Shown here piece by piece: positions 20,862 to 30,885 of a stretch of 64,000 nucleotides of DNA. Source of the stretch: Orientallactaga sibirica (Eukaryota > Chordata > Mammalia > Rodentia > Dipodidae); contig JAEOAD010000024.1 of assembly GCA_036365145.1 (NCBI GenBank), positions 14,336,501 to 14,400,500 of the forward strand, in the 5' to 3' direction. A model generated the notes under the pieces. That model did no database searches. It was given only the letters and a program-made list of their open reading frames with translations, and was not told the DNA's origin. Made by a program: the position numbers and the translations under genes. The first letter of the stretch is position 1. Every line of letters starts with the position of its first letter.

Positions 20862-21960
20862 ATGTGGTGTGATGTGATGTGATGTGATGTGATGTGATGT
20901 GATGTGATGTGATGTGATGTGGTGTGATGTGGTATGATGTGGTATGATGTAGTATGATTGTGGTGTAAAGTGATGTTATGTGATATGATGTGGTGTGATG
21001 TGATGTGATGTGGTGTGGTGTGGTGTGGTGTGATGTGATGTGATGTGATATGGTGTGATGTGATGTGATGTGGTGTGGTGTGGTGTGATGTGATGTGATG
21101 TGGTGTGGTGTGGTGTGATGTGATGTGATGTGTGGTGTGGTGTGGTGTGATGTGGTGTGGTGTGATGTGATGTGGTGTGGTGTGGTGTGGTGTGATGTGG
21201 TGTGGTGTGATGTGATGTGGTGTGGTGTGGTGTGGTGTGGTGTGATGTGATGTGATGTGATGTGGTGTGATGTGATGTGATGTGATGTGATGTGATGTGT
21301 GTGGTGTATGTGGTGTGATGTGATGTGATATAATGTGGTGTGATGTGTGTGGTGTGATGTGATGTGATATAATGTAATGTGATATGTGATGTGCTGTGAT
21401 GTGATGTGATGTGGTGTGATGTGATGTGATGTGATGTGATGTGATGTGGTGTGATGTGATGTGGTGTGGTGTGATGTGATGTGATGTGATGTGATGTGAT
21501 GTGGTGTGATGTGATGTGGTGTGGTGTGGTGTGGTGTGATGTGGTGTGGTGTGGTGTGGTGTGGTGTGGTGTGATGTGATGTGATGTGATGTGATGTGAA
21601 GTGATGTGGTGTGGTGTGGTGTGATGTGATGTGGTATGATGTGATTGGTGTGATGTGGTGTGGTGTGATGTGGTGTGGTGTGATCAGATGTGATATAATG
21701 TGGTATGATATGATGTGATGTGTGGGGATGTGGTGTGGTGTGATGTGGTATGATGTGGTGTGGTGTGGTGTGTAGTGGTGTGATGTGATGTGTTATAATG
21801 TGGTGGGATGTGATGTGGTGTGATATGATGTGATGTGGTGTGATATGGTGTGATGTGATGTGGTGTTTTGTGATGTAGTGTGATTGCGGTGTGGTGTGAA
21901 GTGGTGTGATTGTGGTGTTGTGTGGTGTGATATAGTGTAGTGTGATATAATGTGATTTGG
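20862..21960 (+). repeat. Two-state pentanucleotide minisatellite (GATGT/GGTGT)n
   Basis: About 1.1 kb of 5-bp units that are mostly GATGT or GGTGT, differing at one A/G position. Short homogeneous runs of each unit alternate, with rarer GATAT, AATGT and GTATG-type variants. The left two thirds is regular; from about 21600 it becomes degenerate. The plus strand has almost no C. Confidence 0.96.
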
Positions 21961-22300
21961 TGTGGTGATTTGATTCAGGTGTCCCCCATAAACTTAGGTA
22001 TTCTGCATTCTAGGTTCCCAGCTGATGGAAATTTAGGAATTTACACCTCCTGGTGGCAGTGTATTGTTGGAGGCGGGCTTATGGTATTATAGCCAGTTTG
22101 CTCTTGCCAGTGTTTGGCACACTGTCCTGTTGCTGTTGTCTACCTGATGTTGGCCAGAGGGTGATGTCCACTCTCTGCTCATGCCATCGTTTTCCCTTGC
22201 CATCATGGAGCTTCTCTTCAAGTCTGTAAGCCAAAATCAATCTTTTTTCCCCATAAGCTTCTTTTGGTCTTCTGCCAGCAATGTGAACCCGACTGCAACA
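21961..22300 (+). mobile_element. MaLR-type solo LTR inserted in the minisatellite
   Basis: Sense copy of the family at 17362: 'tgattcaggtgtcccccata', 'cccagctgatggaaattta', 'gtctgtaagccaaaatcaat', ending 'gactgcaaca'. Minisatellite-like sequence continues on its right (22301-22345). The duplication cannot be fixed because the flanks are repetitive; 'ggtg' is present on both sides. Confidence 0.9.
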
Positions 22301-22345
22301 GGTGTGGTGTAGTATGGTACTGCAGTGTAGTATGGTGTATTGGGA
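22301..22345 (+). repeat. Continuation of the GGTGT minisatellite
   Basis: 'ggtgtggtgtagtatggta' and 'cagtgtagtatggtgtattg' are degenerate units like those left of the LTR. Confidence 0.7.
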
Positions 22346-22455
22346 TCAGCATACAGCATTCCCCCATTTGACCATGAAAGATCCAGACTTCTTTCATGTT
22401 GTGGCTCTGTCATCTTCTCATCTTGTGGCTTCCAAGGTTTGCATGTGTTTTTTTT

Positions 22456-22477
22456 GGGGGGGTGGGGGAGGGATGGG
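22456..22477 (+). other. G-quadruplex motif
   Basis: Four G-runs of 7, 5, 3 and 3 with loops of 1, 1 and 2 bases, after a T-run. Confidence 0.75.
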
Positions 22478-22513
22478 AGATAAAACCAATTCAAGGGGAA
22501 AAGACATAGAGAG

Positions 22514-22905
22514 TGTGGTAGTTTGAATATATGTTCCCCAATATATTCAGTATTTTACTAGTTATCGTTTGCATCTGCAATCACCTTGCTAGAGGCAATG
22601 CCACTGGGGGCCAGTCTTAAGGTGTTAATGGTGTGGGTTTGAGGATCCATTGTAAAGATATGCAAATGTGCCTAGCAGGAGTTCCTGAAGTGTGCTGTGT
22701 GACCTTTTGGCAGTAGTTTTGCTCTGTGTGCTGTGGTGGCTGGTTGGCTTTTGCTCTCTCTGCCTGGCCTTGTGAGAGCAGGTCGCTTCTTCTGCCATTA
22801 TGGAACTTCTCCTGGATCTCTAAGCTTCAATAAATAATATCCCTTCCTCCATAACTGTGCCTGGTCTGGAAGTTCATCTCAGCGAACCTGAAGCTATCTG
22901 CTACA
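22514..22905 (+). mobile_element. MaLR-type solo LTR (second family) with GAGAG TSD
   Basis: Sense LTR of 392 bp from 'tgtggtagtttgaatatatg' to 'ctatctgctaca', with 'cttcaataaataatatccct' as the likely polyadenylation region (AATAAA). The perfect 5-bp duplication GAGAG is at 22509-22513 and 22906-22910. Same family as 44109-44473, where the central part is nearly identical. Confidence 0.9.
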
Positions 22906-22910
22906 GAGAG

Positions 22911-23339
22911 AAAACAAAAACTCTAGAAAATTCTTGTATGTCATTGGCTAGCATTCAATTAAATGGTCATATGTCACTGAAAAGAAGAGTGGAAAAGGAA
23001 CCCTTTCCCTGTACAAAGATAGAATGCAGTGGGTTTGGAACTTTGTAGCCTTATGTTAGTATCCTCCACATTTTCTTCTGGACACTGGTAGATGTAGTAG
23101 AGGTGGCACATCTCATTATGAACATTTGGCTGTCTTTTTTTTTTTTTTTTTTTGTATTGATGGGTCTTGGATCTCCCCAGTATTTTCTGCCATCTGTAAA
23201 ATAAAACAGATTCTCTGACCAAAGGTGAGGTCAACTGGGATTAAAGGGGATACACCTAGGAGCTTGAGAGATGTTTTGATGAGACTACCCACTTGACTTA
23301 CACACGAAACACTATGGCTTCTCTCTGGGATCCAAAGAG
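22911..23339. other. Unique sequence with T-run
   Basis: Only a T-run at about 23136-23154 stands out. Confidence 0.45.
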
Positions 23340-23738
23340 TTCCCACTAACATCGGAACAAGTCAGGGGTGCCTTCTCTCACCACTGCTCTTCAACATAGT
23401 GCTAGGAGTTCTAGCCCAAGCAATAAGACAAGAGAAAGAAATAAAGGGATACAAATAGAAAAGGAGGAAGTCTGACTAGCCCTATTTGCAGATGACATGA
23501 TTTTAAATACATGACCCAAAGGATTCCACCAAAAAAAACTCTTTCAGCAAAGTGGCAAGATACAAAATCAATACGCAAAAATCATAGCCTTCCTACATGC
23601 TAAAGACAAACCTATGGAGAAAGAAAGAGATCAGTGAGGCTGGCCTATTTTAACCAGCCTCAAAAAGATTAAATATCTTGGAATTTCACTAACCAAGCAA
23701 GCAAAAGACATACAATGAAAATGTGAAGACACTAGTTG
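23340..23738 (+). pseudogene. LINE-1 ORF2 reverse-transcriptase fragment
   Basis: Reading in L1 order gives [20 protein letters not shown] from 23363, then IRQEKEIKG. After a one-base loss the next frame gives GIQIEKEEV, a TGA stop, and LALFADDMIL. The catalytic FADD motif is encoded at 23485-23496. Further on come the 'KINTQK'-like and KYLGISLTK segments. The fragment covers only the RT palm and the region just after it and lacks both ends of ORF2. It is dead: at least one frameshift and one stop. No TSD or A tail was found. Confidence 0.88.
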
Positions 23739-24342
23739 GCTTTTTCTTTGATTGTGGGACACATGAGGATTTGTCTCCAAGCATTTTGGAGAATTTGCTT
23801 TCTAAAGAGCAAATACTTTTTTTCCTGCCCTTCAGTCTTCTCTCCTACTCTGTTCTGATGGTGCTGCTCTTTAACTTATATGACTATAATGTTTGTGAGG
23901 GGTCAAGGACCTTGCTTGTCTTCTACTTGTTTTGATTAGTCATCTTATGCACAGAAAAGCATGTAACATACTCCTCAGATAAATGATGTATTTGAAGGCC
24001 ACAGTTTGTTCCTGTGTGGAGCTGTGGAATCTCTCACTGGTATATTTGAAATAAGGTCAGTGAATTAATCTAGAGTCAATGCTATTTTGAAATTTTTGGT
24101 TGCAAGCACACAATACTAGAAGGTATTGTATCCTTCAGAAGCAGTGTTCCATAACAAGCTGGAACATTTACTGTTACCAAAAACATCAACTCTTCAAGTT
24201 TGATGGGTTGCTTTAGAAAACAGAATTTTCTAATCTGTAATAGAAAATACTTATTTTTAAGATATAATTTACTTTTATTGTCAACTTAAAATGAACAATA
24301 TTTCAAGCAGATTGGATTAAGAGTTATGTTGTCAACTGTGCA
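23739..24342. other. Unique sequence
   Basis: No family recognised. Confidence 0.5.
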
Positions 24343-24458
24343 GGCTGTGGTGGTACTTGCCTGTAACTCTAGCACATTGGAGGGTGAAGATTAACATGGG
24401 TTTGAGGCCAGCCTGAGTTACATAGCAAGACCCTATCTCAGAAGTCCACAAAAAGAAG
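24343..24458 (+). mobile_element. Old B1-related SINE
   Basis: Sense: 'gctgtggtggtacttgcctg', 'gtttgaggccagcctgagtt', 'gcaagaccctatctcagaag', A-rich tail. Confidence 0.75.
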
Positions 24459-24643
24459 AAGAAAGAAAGAAAATTCATAAGATTAGGATACTAGAGACTA
24501 ATACATTTGAGTAAAATCAATGAGATTTGTGATTGAACCATACTAACCATGTTGGAAGGCCTGTAATGCTCACGTCTTCTCTTGTATTTATTCCATTTTC
24601 ATGTTAATTTTCTAGGAATTTTGTCAGTTATGGTTTTAAAAAT
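24459..24643. other. Unique sequence
   Basis: No family recognised. Confidence 0.5.
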
Positions 24644-24835
24644 ATTTGAAATTATTTGTTAGAAAGAGAGAGAGACAGAGATAGAGATAGAAAGAGCCTC
24701 TTGCTGCTTTAAATGAACTCCAGACACATGTGCCACATTGTGCATCTGGCCTTATGTAGGTACTGGGGAAATGAACCCAGATTGGGAGACTTTGAAAGCA
24801 AGCAGCTTTAACCCATGAGCCACCTCTCCAGCCCA
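24644..24835 (-). mobile_element. B2-like tRNA SINE
   Basis: Antisense: (GA)n tract, 'aatgaactccagacacatgt', 'ggtactggggaaatgaaccc', ending 'ccacctctccagccca'. Confidence 0.92.
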
Positions 24836-25874
24836 ATGATTAATTTTTGATCTAAGTCAATGAACCAAATGATCCTCTATTTTTTTTTTTGAAACTTAGT
24901 ACTTCCAAACTGAAGTGCGTAATTCATCAACATGCACATTTGCTATTTAAGGTTCTGTCTGGAATTAGTTGGATATCAGTTTGCTTTGAAATCTAAGAAG
25001 CATTGACAATATAATACAGTATACAGACAAATATCAGTGGCACCTAGACATAGGGCTGATCTAAGAGAAGTTGTAATCCATCGGGTGTATAATGAATTGT
25101 GTGTACATGGCTCAGGAATGACATAGACTTTATATAAAGGCCGGGGCAGAGAGTTGGTGACTGAATGGTATCCACTGGCTCAAGCAGCCTCATTCTCATA
25201 AAAGTCCCCTAGTAGAGAGTTAAGAAGACCCAGTCTCTACCACCTCCATCCTGGAAATGTGCCAAGGTGAGGTGAGCAAAACTTCCCTAATATAATATTT
25301 CATTCCTTTTCCTCTAGCTGCAGCCTCATAGAAATAGCATTATTGCCCTGGCCTTGCATTGCAGGTGAGTCTAAACTGTCTAGGATTGAATGCAAGATAG
25401 AGCCATCTGCATACACATGTGCATACACAGAGAGGATGGAACTTTTATTTTAGAAGGGGGACATACAATTAATACAGCGTAAGATTCATTCATCTCCAGG
25501 ATGCCTAATAACATTATGTGGAAATAGAATGGGTCCTATTAAGTTTAAGAGTATCAAGAGGCAAAAGGAAAAAAATCTCTCCCTAAAACTAAAAATTACT
25601 TTACTCGTTAAGGAAGGCTAACACATAGCTACAGCCTTCCCTATACATACATTATAAAACCGAGGAACTACTTTTACAGTAAGTCAAATGACTAGATCTT
25701 GTTTTTGTACCGCTAAATCTTAGTGATATTAAAAACATCTGTCAGGAAATCTACAAATGATTCAACAGCAAGTTGAGACTTGGAAACAAAAAGAAGTGCA
25801 GCATATCCACCTGTATCAGCTTAGCTGTAATTATGTAGATAAAATTATGTGTGTGTGTTTTCATTCAGTAACCA
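24836..25874. other. Unique sequence
   Basis: No repeat family or gene recognised. Confidence 0.5.
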
Positions 25875-26135
25875 ACTACTCATTTCAGTTCAGTAGTTAA
25901 TACTGGAGAGCCTGCTACAAATGAAGCATGGTGTCAGGCAGCCCAGGTACGATGTGATCCCTGTTCTCAGGGAGTTTGGTGTGTGATAGAGGGATAAGTA
26001 CACTTTAAGCCCAGACAGGCCTGTCTGAGACAAGTGCTATACAATATGGCATCAAAGAAAGTGGCATTTCAGAGGAATCAAGATGGCTTCATAGAGGAAA
26101 ATGGTGAGTAGAACTTTATAGGCCGAGAGAGAATA
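25875..26135 (-). mobile_element. LINE L2 3' end fragment
   Basis: Antisense order of recalled L2 segments: 'gatccctgttctcagggagt', 'gtgtgtgatagagggataag', 'acaagtgctatacaatatgg', 'gtggcatttcagaggaatca'. Confidence 0.6.
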
Positions 26136-26194
26136 AAGAGCTTTCCAAACAGGGAAGCAGTATGGTGGGATATATTTCCTTACAGTTGAAATAT

Positions 26195-26277
26195 AGAGCA
26201 CTCACCCTCTATTCATGTACGAGATGGAACCCAGGGCCTCACACATTGGAGGCAAAAGCTCTATCATTGAGCCATAA
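26195..26277 (-). mobile_element. ID element
   Basis: Antisense: 'gagatggaacccagggcctc', 'acacattggaggcaaaagct', 'ctatcattgagccataagtg' follow the ID (tRNA-Ala-like) SINE in reverse. Confidence 0.65.
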
Positions 26278-26884
26278 GTGCAGCAAGCATGGAGCCTTGA
26301 TTGACAGTGGTTAGAAATGAATCCACATTGGAGGACAGGCTGAAAACAAGATACTGGGGCTGGGGACCAGGGAAGCCTGGATGGAGATGTGCGCCCCAAA
26401 GGATCTTGACAGTGGGAATGGAAACAAGGAGGGGTGGCGCGTGGGATGTCATTCAGTTGTAATCATGTACCTTTCCTGTACATGATCACTCTTTTCTGAT
26501 CACTCTTCAAAAACCAAACCAGCTCCAGTCACCGTCTGCAGGTAAAGCCCTCCTCACCTGTCAGGTAGCATACATTCCTCTGGTCTTGGTGCCACTGTCA
26601 CATGTGGGTCATGTGTTACTCAGAGCTCCTTGGGCTACAGTGCGGTAGCAGAAGATGTGGAAAAGGTCTCAATTTCAGATCTACTATTTATTTGCAAGGT
26701 GGTATTAGAGGGCAGTGAGCAGCTGGCTGCTATAATTCCCATCTGTGATTCAGGGTAAACATAAGGCTTAAGGTAAAGATTTGGAATAGGAATGGCTATA
26801 GACTAAGAAAAAGCTTAAGGAAAAAATAGTGACTTTGTTTAGCACTTATTGGGTTTCAAAAGTCTCTAAGAAATTTGTTCTTTT
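26278..26884. other. Unique sequence
   Basis: No family recognised. Confidence 0.5.
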
Positions 26885-27022
26885 TTTTTCTTGTGAGACA
26901 GTATCTTATGTAGAACAAGTTAGCCTCAGACTTACAATGAAGCCAAAGATGACCTTGAACTCCTGATCCTGCTGTCTCTACCTCCCAGGTGCTGGTATTA
27001 CTGGCATATTACCCCATACCTG
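26885..27022 (-). mobile_element. Old B1-related SINE
   Basis: Antisense: T-run, 'gagacagtatcttatgtag', 'gatgaccttgaactcctgat', 'ctacctcccaggtgctggta'. Confidence 0.7.
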
Positions 27023-27229
27023 GATAGAGAGTCATACTTAATATTGAAATTCAGGATTAGCTGTGGGCATACTATCTGATAAATTAATTACCAGAAGCAG
27101 GTGACTAAAAATAAAGTATGTCATTTACTGCTTGGTTCAACATTATTATTTAATAATTTATAACAACATAGGAGAAACGATTCCTAATGTGAAGAAACTC
27201 TTGTTTAAACAATTGGAACTGTCAATATA

Positions 27230-27372
27230 TTTTTTGTTTTGTTTTATTTTATTTTCAAACAGTATACTTTCTATACAGCACAGGCTGACCTGAACCCCAA
27301 GATGCCAAGGTCCCCGTGCCTCATTATCCCAAATGCCAGGATGACAGATGTATACCATCATCCTCACTGGGT
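27230..27372 (-). mobile_element. Old B1-related SINE
   Basis: Antisense: (TTTTG)n/(TTTTA)n tail, 'cagcacaggctgacctgaac', 'cattatcccaaatgccagga'. Diverged. Confidence 0.6.
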
Positions 27373-27654
27373 ATATCAGCAACTTCAGAAGAAAATCAAA
27401 TGCCTAACTGTGGATATGTTACTTAAGCAGCTGTATGTCAGAGACATTAACAGAAGTATATCTCTTATGTGAACACCAAAGGATAGCCTCCAAATGTAAG
27501 TTGATTCAAGACAAAATGAATCCTGTTGGACCCTGGTGTGCCCTGAGCACAGCCACTAGCCAATCCATAAATGACGCTATGGGAGAAGGCATGGTGGCAT
27601 GGCTGGTGAGTCTGTGCCAAAAATCTATGAAGTCTCAAAATTTAATTGAAGTTA
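27373..27654. other. Unique sequence
   Basis: No family recognised. Confidence 0.45.
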
Positions 27655-27802
27655 ATTTTTTGTGTGGGGGTTATGGTCTCACTCTAGTCCAGACTGACCC
27701 GCAATTAACTATGTAATCTCAGGGTGGCTTCTAACTCATAGTGATCCTTCTACTTCAGCCTTCTGAGTGCTAGGATTAGGTGTGTGCACCACCATGCCTG
27801 GC
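27655..27802 (-). mobile_element. B1-like SINE
   Basis: Antisense: 'atggtctcactctagtccag', 'ctatgtaatctcagggtggc', 'gtgcaccaccatgcctggc'. First of a run of SINEs ending at 28778. Confidence 0.9.
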
Positions 27803-27911
27803 AAAGTTAAAATCTTTTTAATGTGTGCGTATATGCATGTTTGTGTGTGGGTACACATACTTGTGTGCACAGGCCAGATGATGATGCTGAGTGTCTTCCT
27901 ACATCACACTC
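27803..27911 (-). mobile_element. B4-like 3' fragment
   Basis: 'gtgtgcgtatatgcatgttt', 'gtgtgcacaggccagatgat', 'gtgtcttcctacatcacact' resemble the variable TG-rich end of B4-like elements; cut off by the next SINE. Confidence 0.4.
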
Positions 27912-28176
27912 TACCTAATTTATTTATTTATTTTTGGATATAAGCCCAATAGACTGGCCTTTTTCTACATGAGAGAGTGAGAGTGAGCGAGAGATATATA
28001 GAGAGAATTGGTGCACCAGGGCCTCCATCCATTGTAATTGAAGTTCAGATGCATACACCACCTTGTGAGAATGTGTGACATTGTGTGTCTGGCTTACATG
28101 GGATCTGAAGAGTCAAACATGAGTCATTAGGCTTCTCAGATAAGTGCCTTAACTGCTAAGCCATCTCTCCAGCCGC
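27912..28176 (-). mobile_element. B2-like tRNA SINE
   Basis: Antisense copy with extra bases in the GA-rich part; 'gcaccagggcctccatccat', 'ttaactgctaagccatctct', ending 'ccagccgc'. Inserted in a B4-like element. Confidence 0.88.
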
Positions 28177-28221
28177 TATTTTTTAAATTTATTTTTAAGG
28201 TGGGTTCTTTCTTTTTTTAAA

Positions 28222-28437
28222 AAAAATAAAAAAGTTTATTAATTTATTTGAGAGCCATAGAGAGAGACGCAGATAGTTTGAGAGAGAATGGGCATGTTAG
28301 GGCCTCTAGCTGCTGCAAATGAATTCCAGACAACATGGGTCACCTTGTGCATCTGGCTTACGTGGGTCCTGGGGAATTGAACCTGGGTCCTTTGTCTGTG
28401 CAAGCAAATGTAGTCATCTAAGTCATCTCGCCAGCCC
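28222..28437 (-). mobile_element. B2-like tRNA SINE
   Basis: Antisense: A/T-rich tail, 'gggcctctagctgctgcaaa', 'ggcttacgtgggtcctgggg', ending 'tcatctcgccagccc'. Confidence 0.92.
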
Positions 28438-28584
28438 ATGTTTTGTTCAAGGTAGGGTCTCACTGTAGCCCAGGCTGACCTGGAACTCACTCTGTAGTTG
28501 CAGGCTGGTCTAGAACTCACTTCGATCCTCCTACCTCTGCTTCCCAGCTGCTGGTATTAAAGGCATGCACCACCACACATGGCT
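28438..28584 (-). mobile_element. B1-like SINE
   Basis: Antisense: 'aaggtagggtctcactgtag', 'cccaggctgacctggaactc', 'ggcatgcaccaccacacatg'. Confidence 0.92.
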
Positions 28585-28596
28585 CTTCCTTATTTT

Positions 28597-28778
28597 TTTA
28601 AAGACAGTCTTTTATTGAACCCAGAGCTCACCTATTTGGTGAGACTAGCTGGCCAGAAAGCCCTAGAACTGCCTCCCCAGCAATGGGATTTCAGGTGCAT
28701 TCCCTTACACCTGACTTTACATGGGTCCTCATGCTTGTGTGGTATATATTTTACCCACTGAACCATCTCACCAGCCCT
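28597..28778 (-). mobile_element. B4-like (ID-B1) SINE
   Basis: Antisense: 'aaagacagtcttttattgaa', 'tggccagaaagccctagaac', 'cccagcaatgggatttcagg', ID-type end 'ctgaaccatctcaccagccc'. B1-like part and tRNA-like part are in B4 order. Confidence 0.7.
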
Positions 28779-28988
28779 GAAACTTTAATCTTAAGAGAAA
28801 ATATAAAATTCTGTCATTGCCAACTATACAGAGAAAGCTATTTAGAGATTTCTTTTTTTTCTTAAAGGAAAGAAGTTAAGTCTTTGTTGTGGTTGTCTCC
28901 TTGGGGCAGACTGACCTTTCTCATGTTGGATTCCATATGTCTGGAGAGGAGAAACATCTCAGGACCCTTTAAATATGGAAGGGAGGGT
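28779..28988. other. Unique sequence
   Basis: No family recognised. Confidence 0.45.

Positions 28989-29039
<51 letters not shown>
28989..29039 (+). repeat. (GA)n microsatellite
   Basis: About 25 uninterrupted GA units. It is not in a recognised SINE tail. Confidence 0.96.
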
Positions 29040-29043
<4 letters not shown>

Positions 29044-29291
29044 AGAAGCGACTGAGGAATGAGCAGCTCTGACAAATGAGAGTTAATCAAAACAGGTCCA
29101 AGAGTCTGCCTCAGCAGAAGCCCTCAGGGTCTTCCACCATCTGCACATGAGCAAGAATGTCAAATGACCTCTGCTATCATCATTTTCAATCACTCAATAA
29201 AATGTATAAAGATTCAAATAAGAGCGTGGCACTAAGTACCTTCTCACTTACAAACATGAGTCATCGCATGAGTTAGAAAACAAAAGAAAGG
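29040..29291. other. Unique sequence
   Basis: No family recognised. Confidence 0.5.
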
Positions 29292-29500
29292 GGGATGCAG
29301 GAGAGAAGGCTCACTGGTTTACAGCACTTGCTTGATAAGTCAAATTGCCTGGGTTTGATTCCCCAGCACCCACATATAGCAGATGCACAAAGTGATACAT
29401 TCATCTGTAGTTCAGTCCCAGTGGCAAGAGGCCCTGGTGTGCCCATTCTCTCTCTCTCTCCTCACAAATTTTTTTTTTTTTTTAAATTTTTTTTAAAAAA
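29292..29500 (+). mobile_element. B2-like tRNA SINE
   Basis: Head 'gcaggagagaaggctcactg', B box 'gggtttgattcccc', 'gaggccctggtgtgcccatt', then CT, T and A runs. Confidence 0.9.
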
Positions 29501-29506
29501 GAGGGG

Positions 29507-29770
29507 AGGGAGATGGCTCAGTGGGAAAGTGCTTGTAGCTCAAGCATAAGGACTCCAGGCTGGATCCCCCATACTCACATAGAAAAGCAGGACCCAATGG
29601 TGTTTGCCTGTAATACCAGTGCTGGGAGGCTGAGACAGCAGACTCCCTGGGGCTTGCTGACTGGCCTGTCTAGCTTAAAGGGTAAGCTGTGGGATCAGCA
29701 AGAGACCTTGCCCTAATAAATAAGTGGGGGGTCATTGAGATAGACACTCACATGCATGTGCCCCCTACAC
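29507..29770 (+). mobile_element. B4-like (ID-B1) SINE
   Basis: Sense: ID-like head 'gggagatggctcagtgggaa', B1-like part 'gcctgtaataccagtgctgg', then 'ccttgccctaataaataagt' and a variable CA-rich tail. Confidence 0.7.
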
Positions 29771-30853
29771 ATGAATCCACACCACACACTCATGCAAAGA
29801 AAAAAGAGAAGAGAAGATGAGAAAGAGAACTGTGGATTGGGGTAATGTGGTACTGGGAGCTGACGGAGGGCTTCAGGCTAAGGGAAGAGGTGCCTGTGGA
29901 ATCTTGGGCTCATGACAATGTCTTCTGGAGACACTGGTCAGGTAAATGAGCTTTGAGAAGTAAAAGAAAGAAAGTGTGGAAAGAAAAAGTCTGGGGTGGG
30001 GGGAATCAAAACTGGGGGAACTGAGAAGATGCAGGGAATGTTGACAGGAATTTGAAGAGACGGTGAGGAGGGGTTATCTGGTAGGGATCCGGGGAGCAGA
30101 GAAGGGACAGCTGATGATGTCTGTTGCAGTTCATTGTTGGGCAGAGAGAGCTGAGGGCCAGGAGGAATGAGGCCAAGGGACAGGGGACCCATTAAAGCAA
30201 GCTTTTGTCCTAGAGACAACAAAGTTATATATGCTTTTATTCTCTTCCCCTTTTGTCCCCTTCAGCTTTTGAAAGCTTCATGGTAAATGTGTATTTTTAA
30301 GTCTTTAAGAACCACTCAATCATAGGGGATTTTCCACCAGGGCTTACAAAAATGCAGATTACACTGTAAAAATGCTTTTCAGTCCATAAAAGTCAGTTTG
30401 TACTGAGTAAATTTCTTTATGATGTTTAACTTTGGTTTAGGTCCTGAGTCCGGGAAGTGGAACTTGGTGGAGTGAGAGGGGAAAACAACATGGAATGAAA
30501 AAAGGCCCAAGCAAGTCATTCAGAACACCATCAGGTCCATTTTATGTGATGCGGACTCTGTGCTTTCTCTTCAAAAATCCATGTGATTAAGAAAATACTT
30601 TGAGACCCTAATAATAGTTCCCTGAAACCTGGATCCACTTCTCATCTTTCTAATTCTTGGGACCATATTTAATAAGGATGTAGTTTTTAATACATTGATT
30701 CTTAGCAAGAAAGTAGTTCTTTAATTACTACAAAACTTGAATAATACATTCCCTATTATTGTACACTGAATACAACATTCAGGGACTTGTGCTGGCAGAT
30801 TCATTTATATATGACACCATTGTACCTATAATTTAGTTTAGAGCCAGGTCAGT
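29771..30853. other. Unique sequence
   Basis: No family recognised. GGGG runs near 29992-30018 are imperfect for a quadruplex. The reverse frame at 29938-30222 is proline-rich low complexity without a motif. Confidence 0.45.

Positions 30854-30884
<31 letters not shown>
30854..30884 (+). repeat. (GT)n microsatellite
   Basis: About 15 GT units. Confidence 0.95.

Positions 30885-30885
<1 letters not shown>

Noticed and set aside
20862..21960. CRISPR array or telomeric repeat
   Set aside because: There are no unique spacers between repeats, and the 5-bp unit does not match the TTAGGG telomere unit; it is a minisatellite.
23340..23738. Functional reverse transcriptase
   Set aside because: The FADD motif is present but the frame is broken by a one-base loss and a TGA stop, and most of ORF2 is missing.
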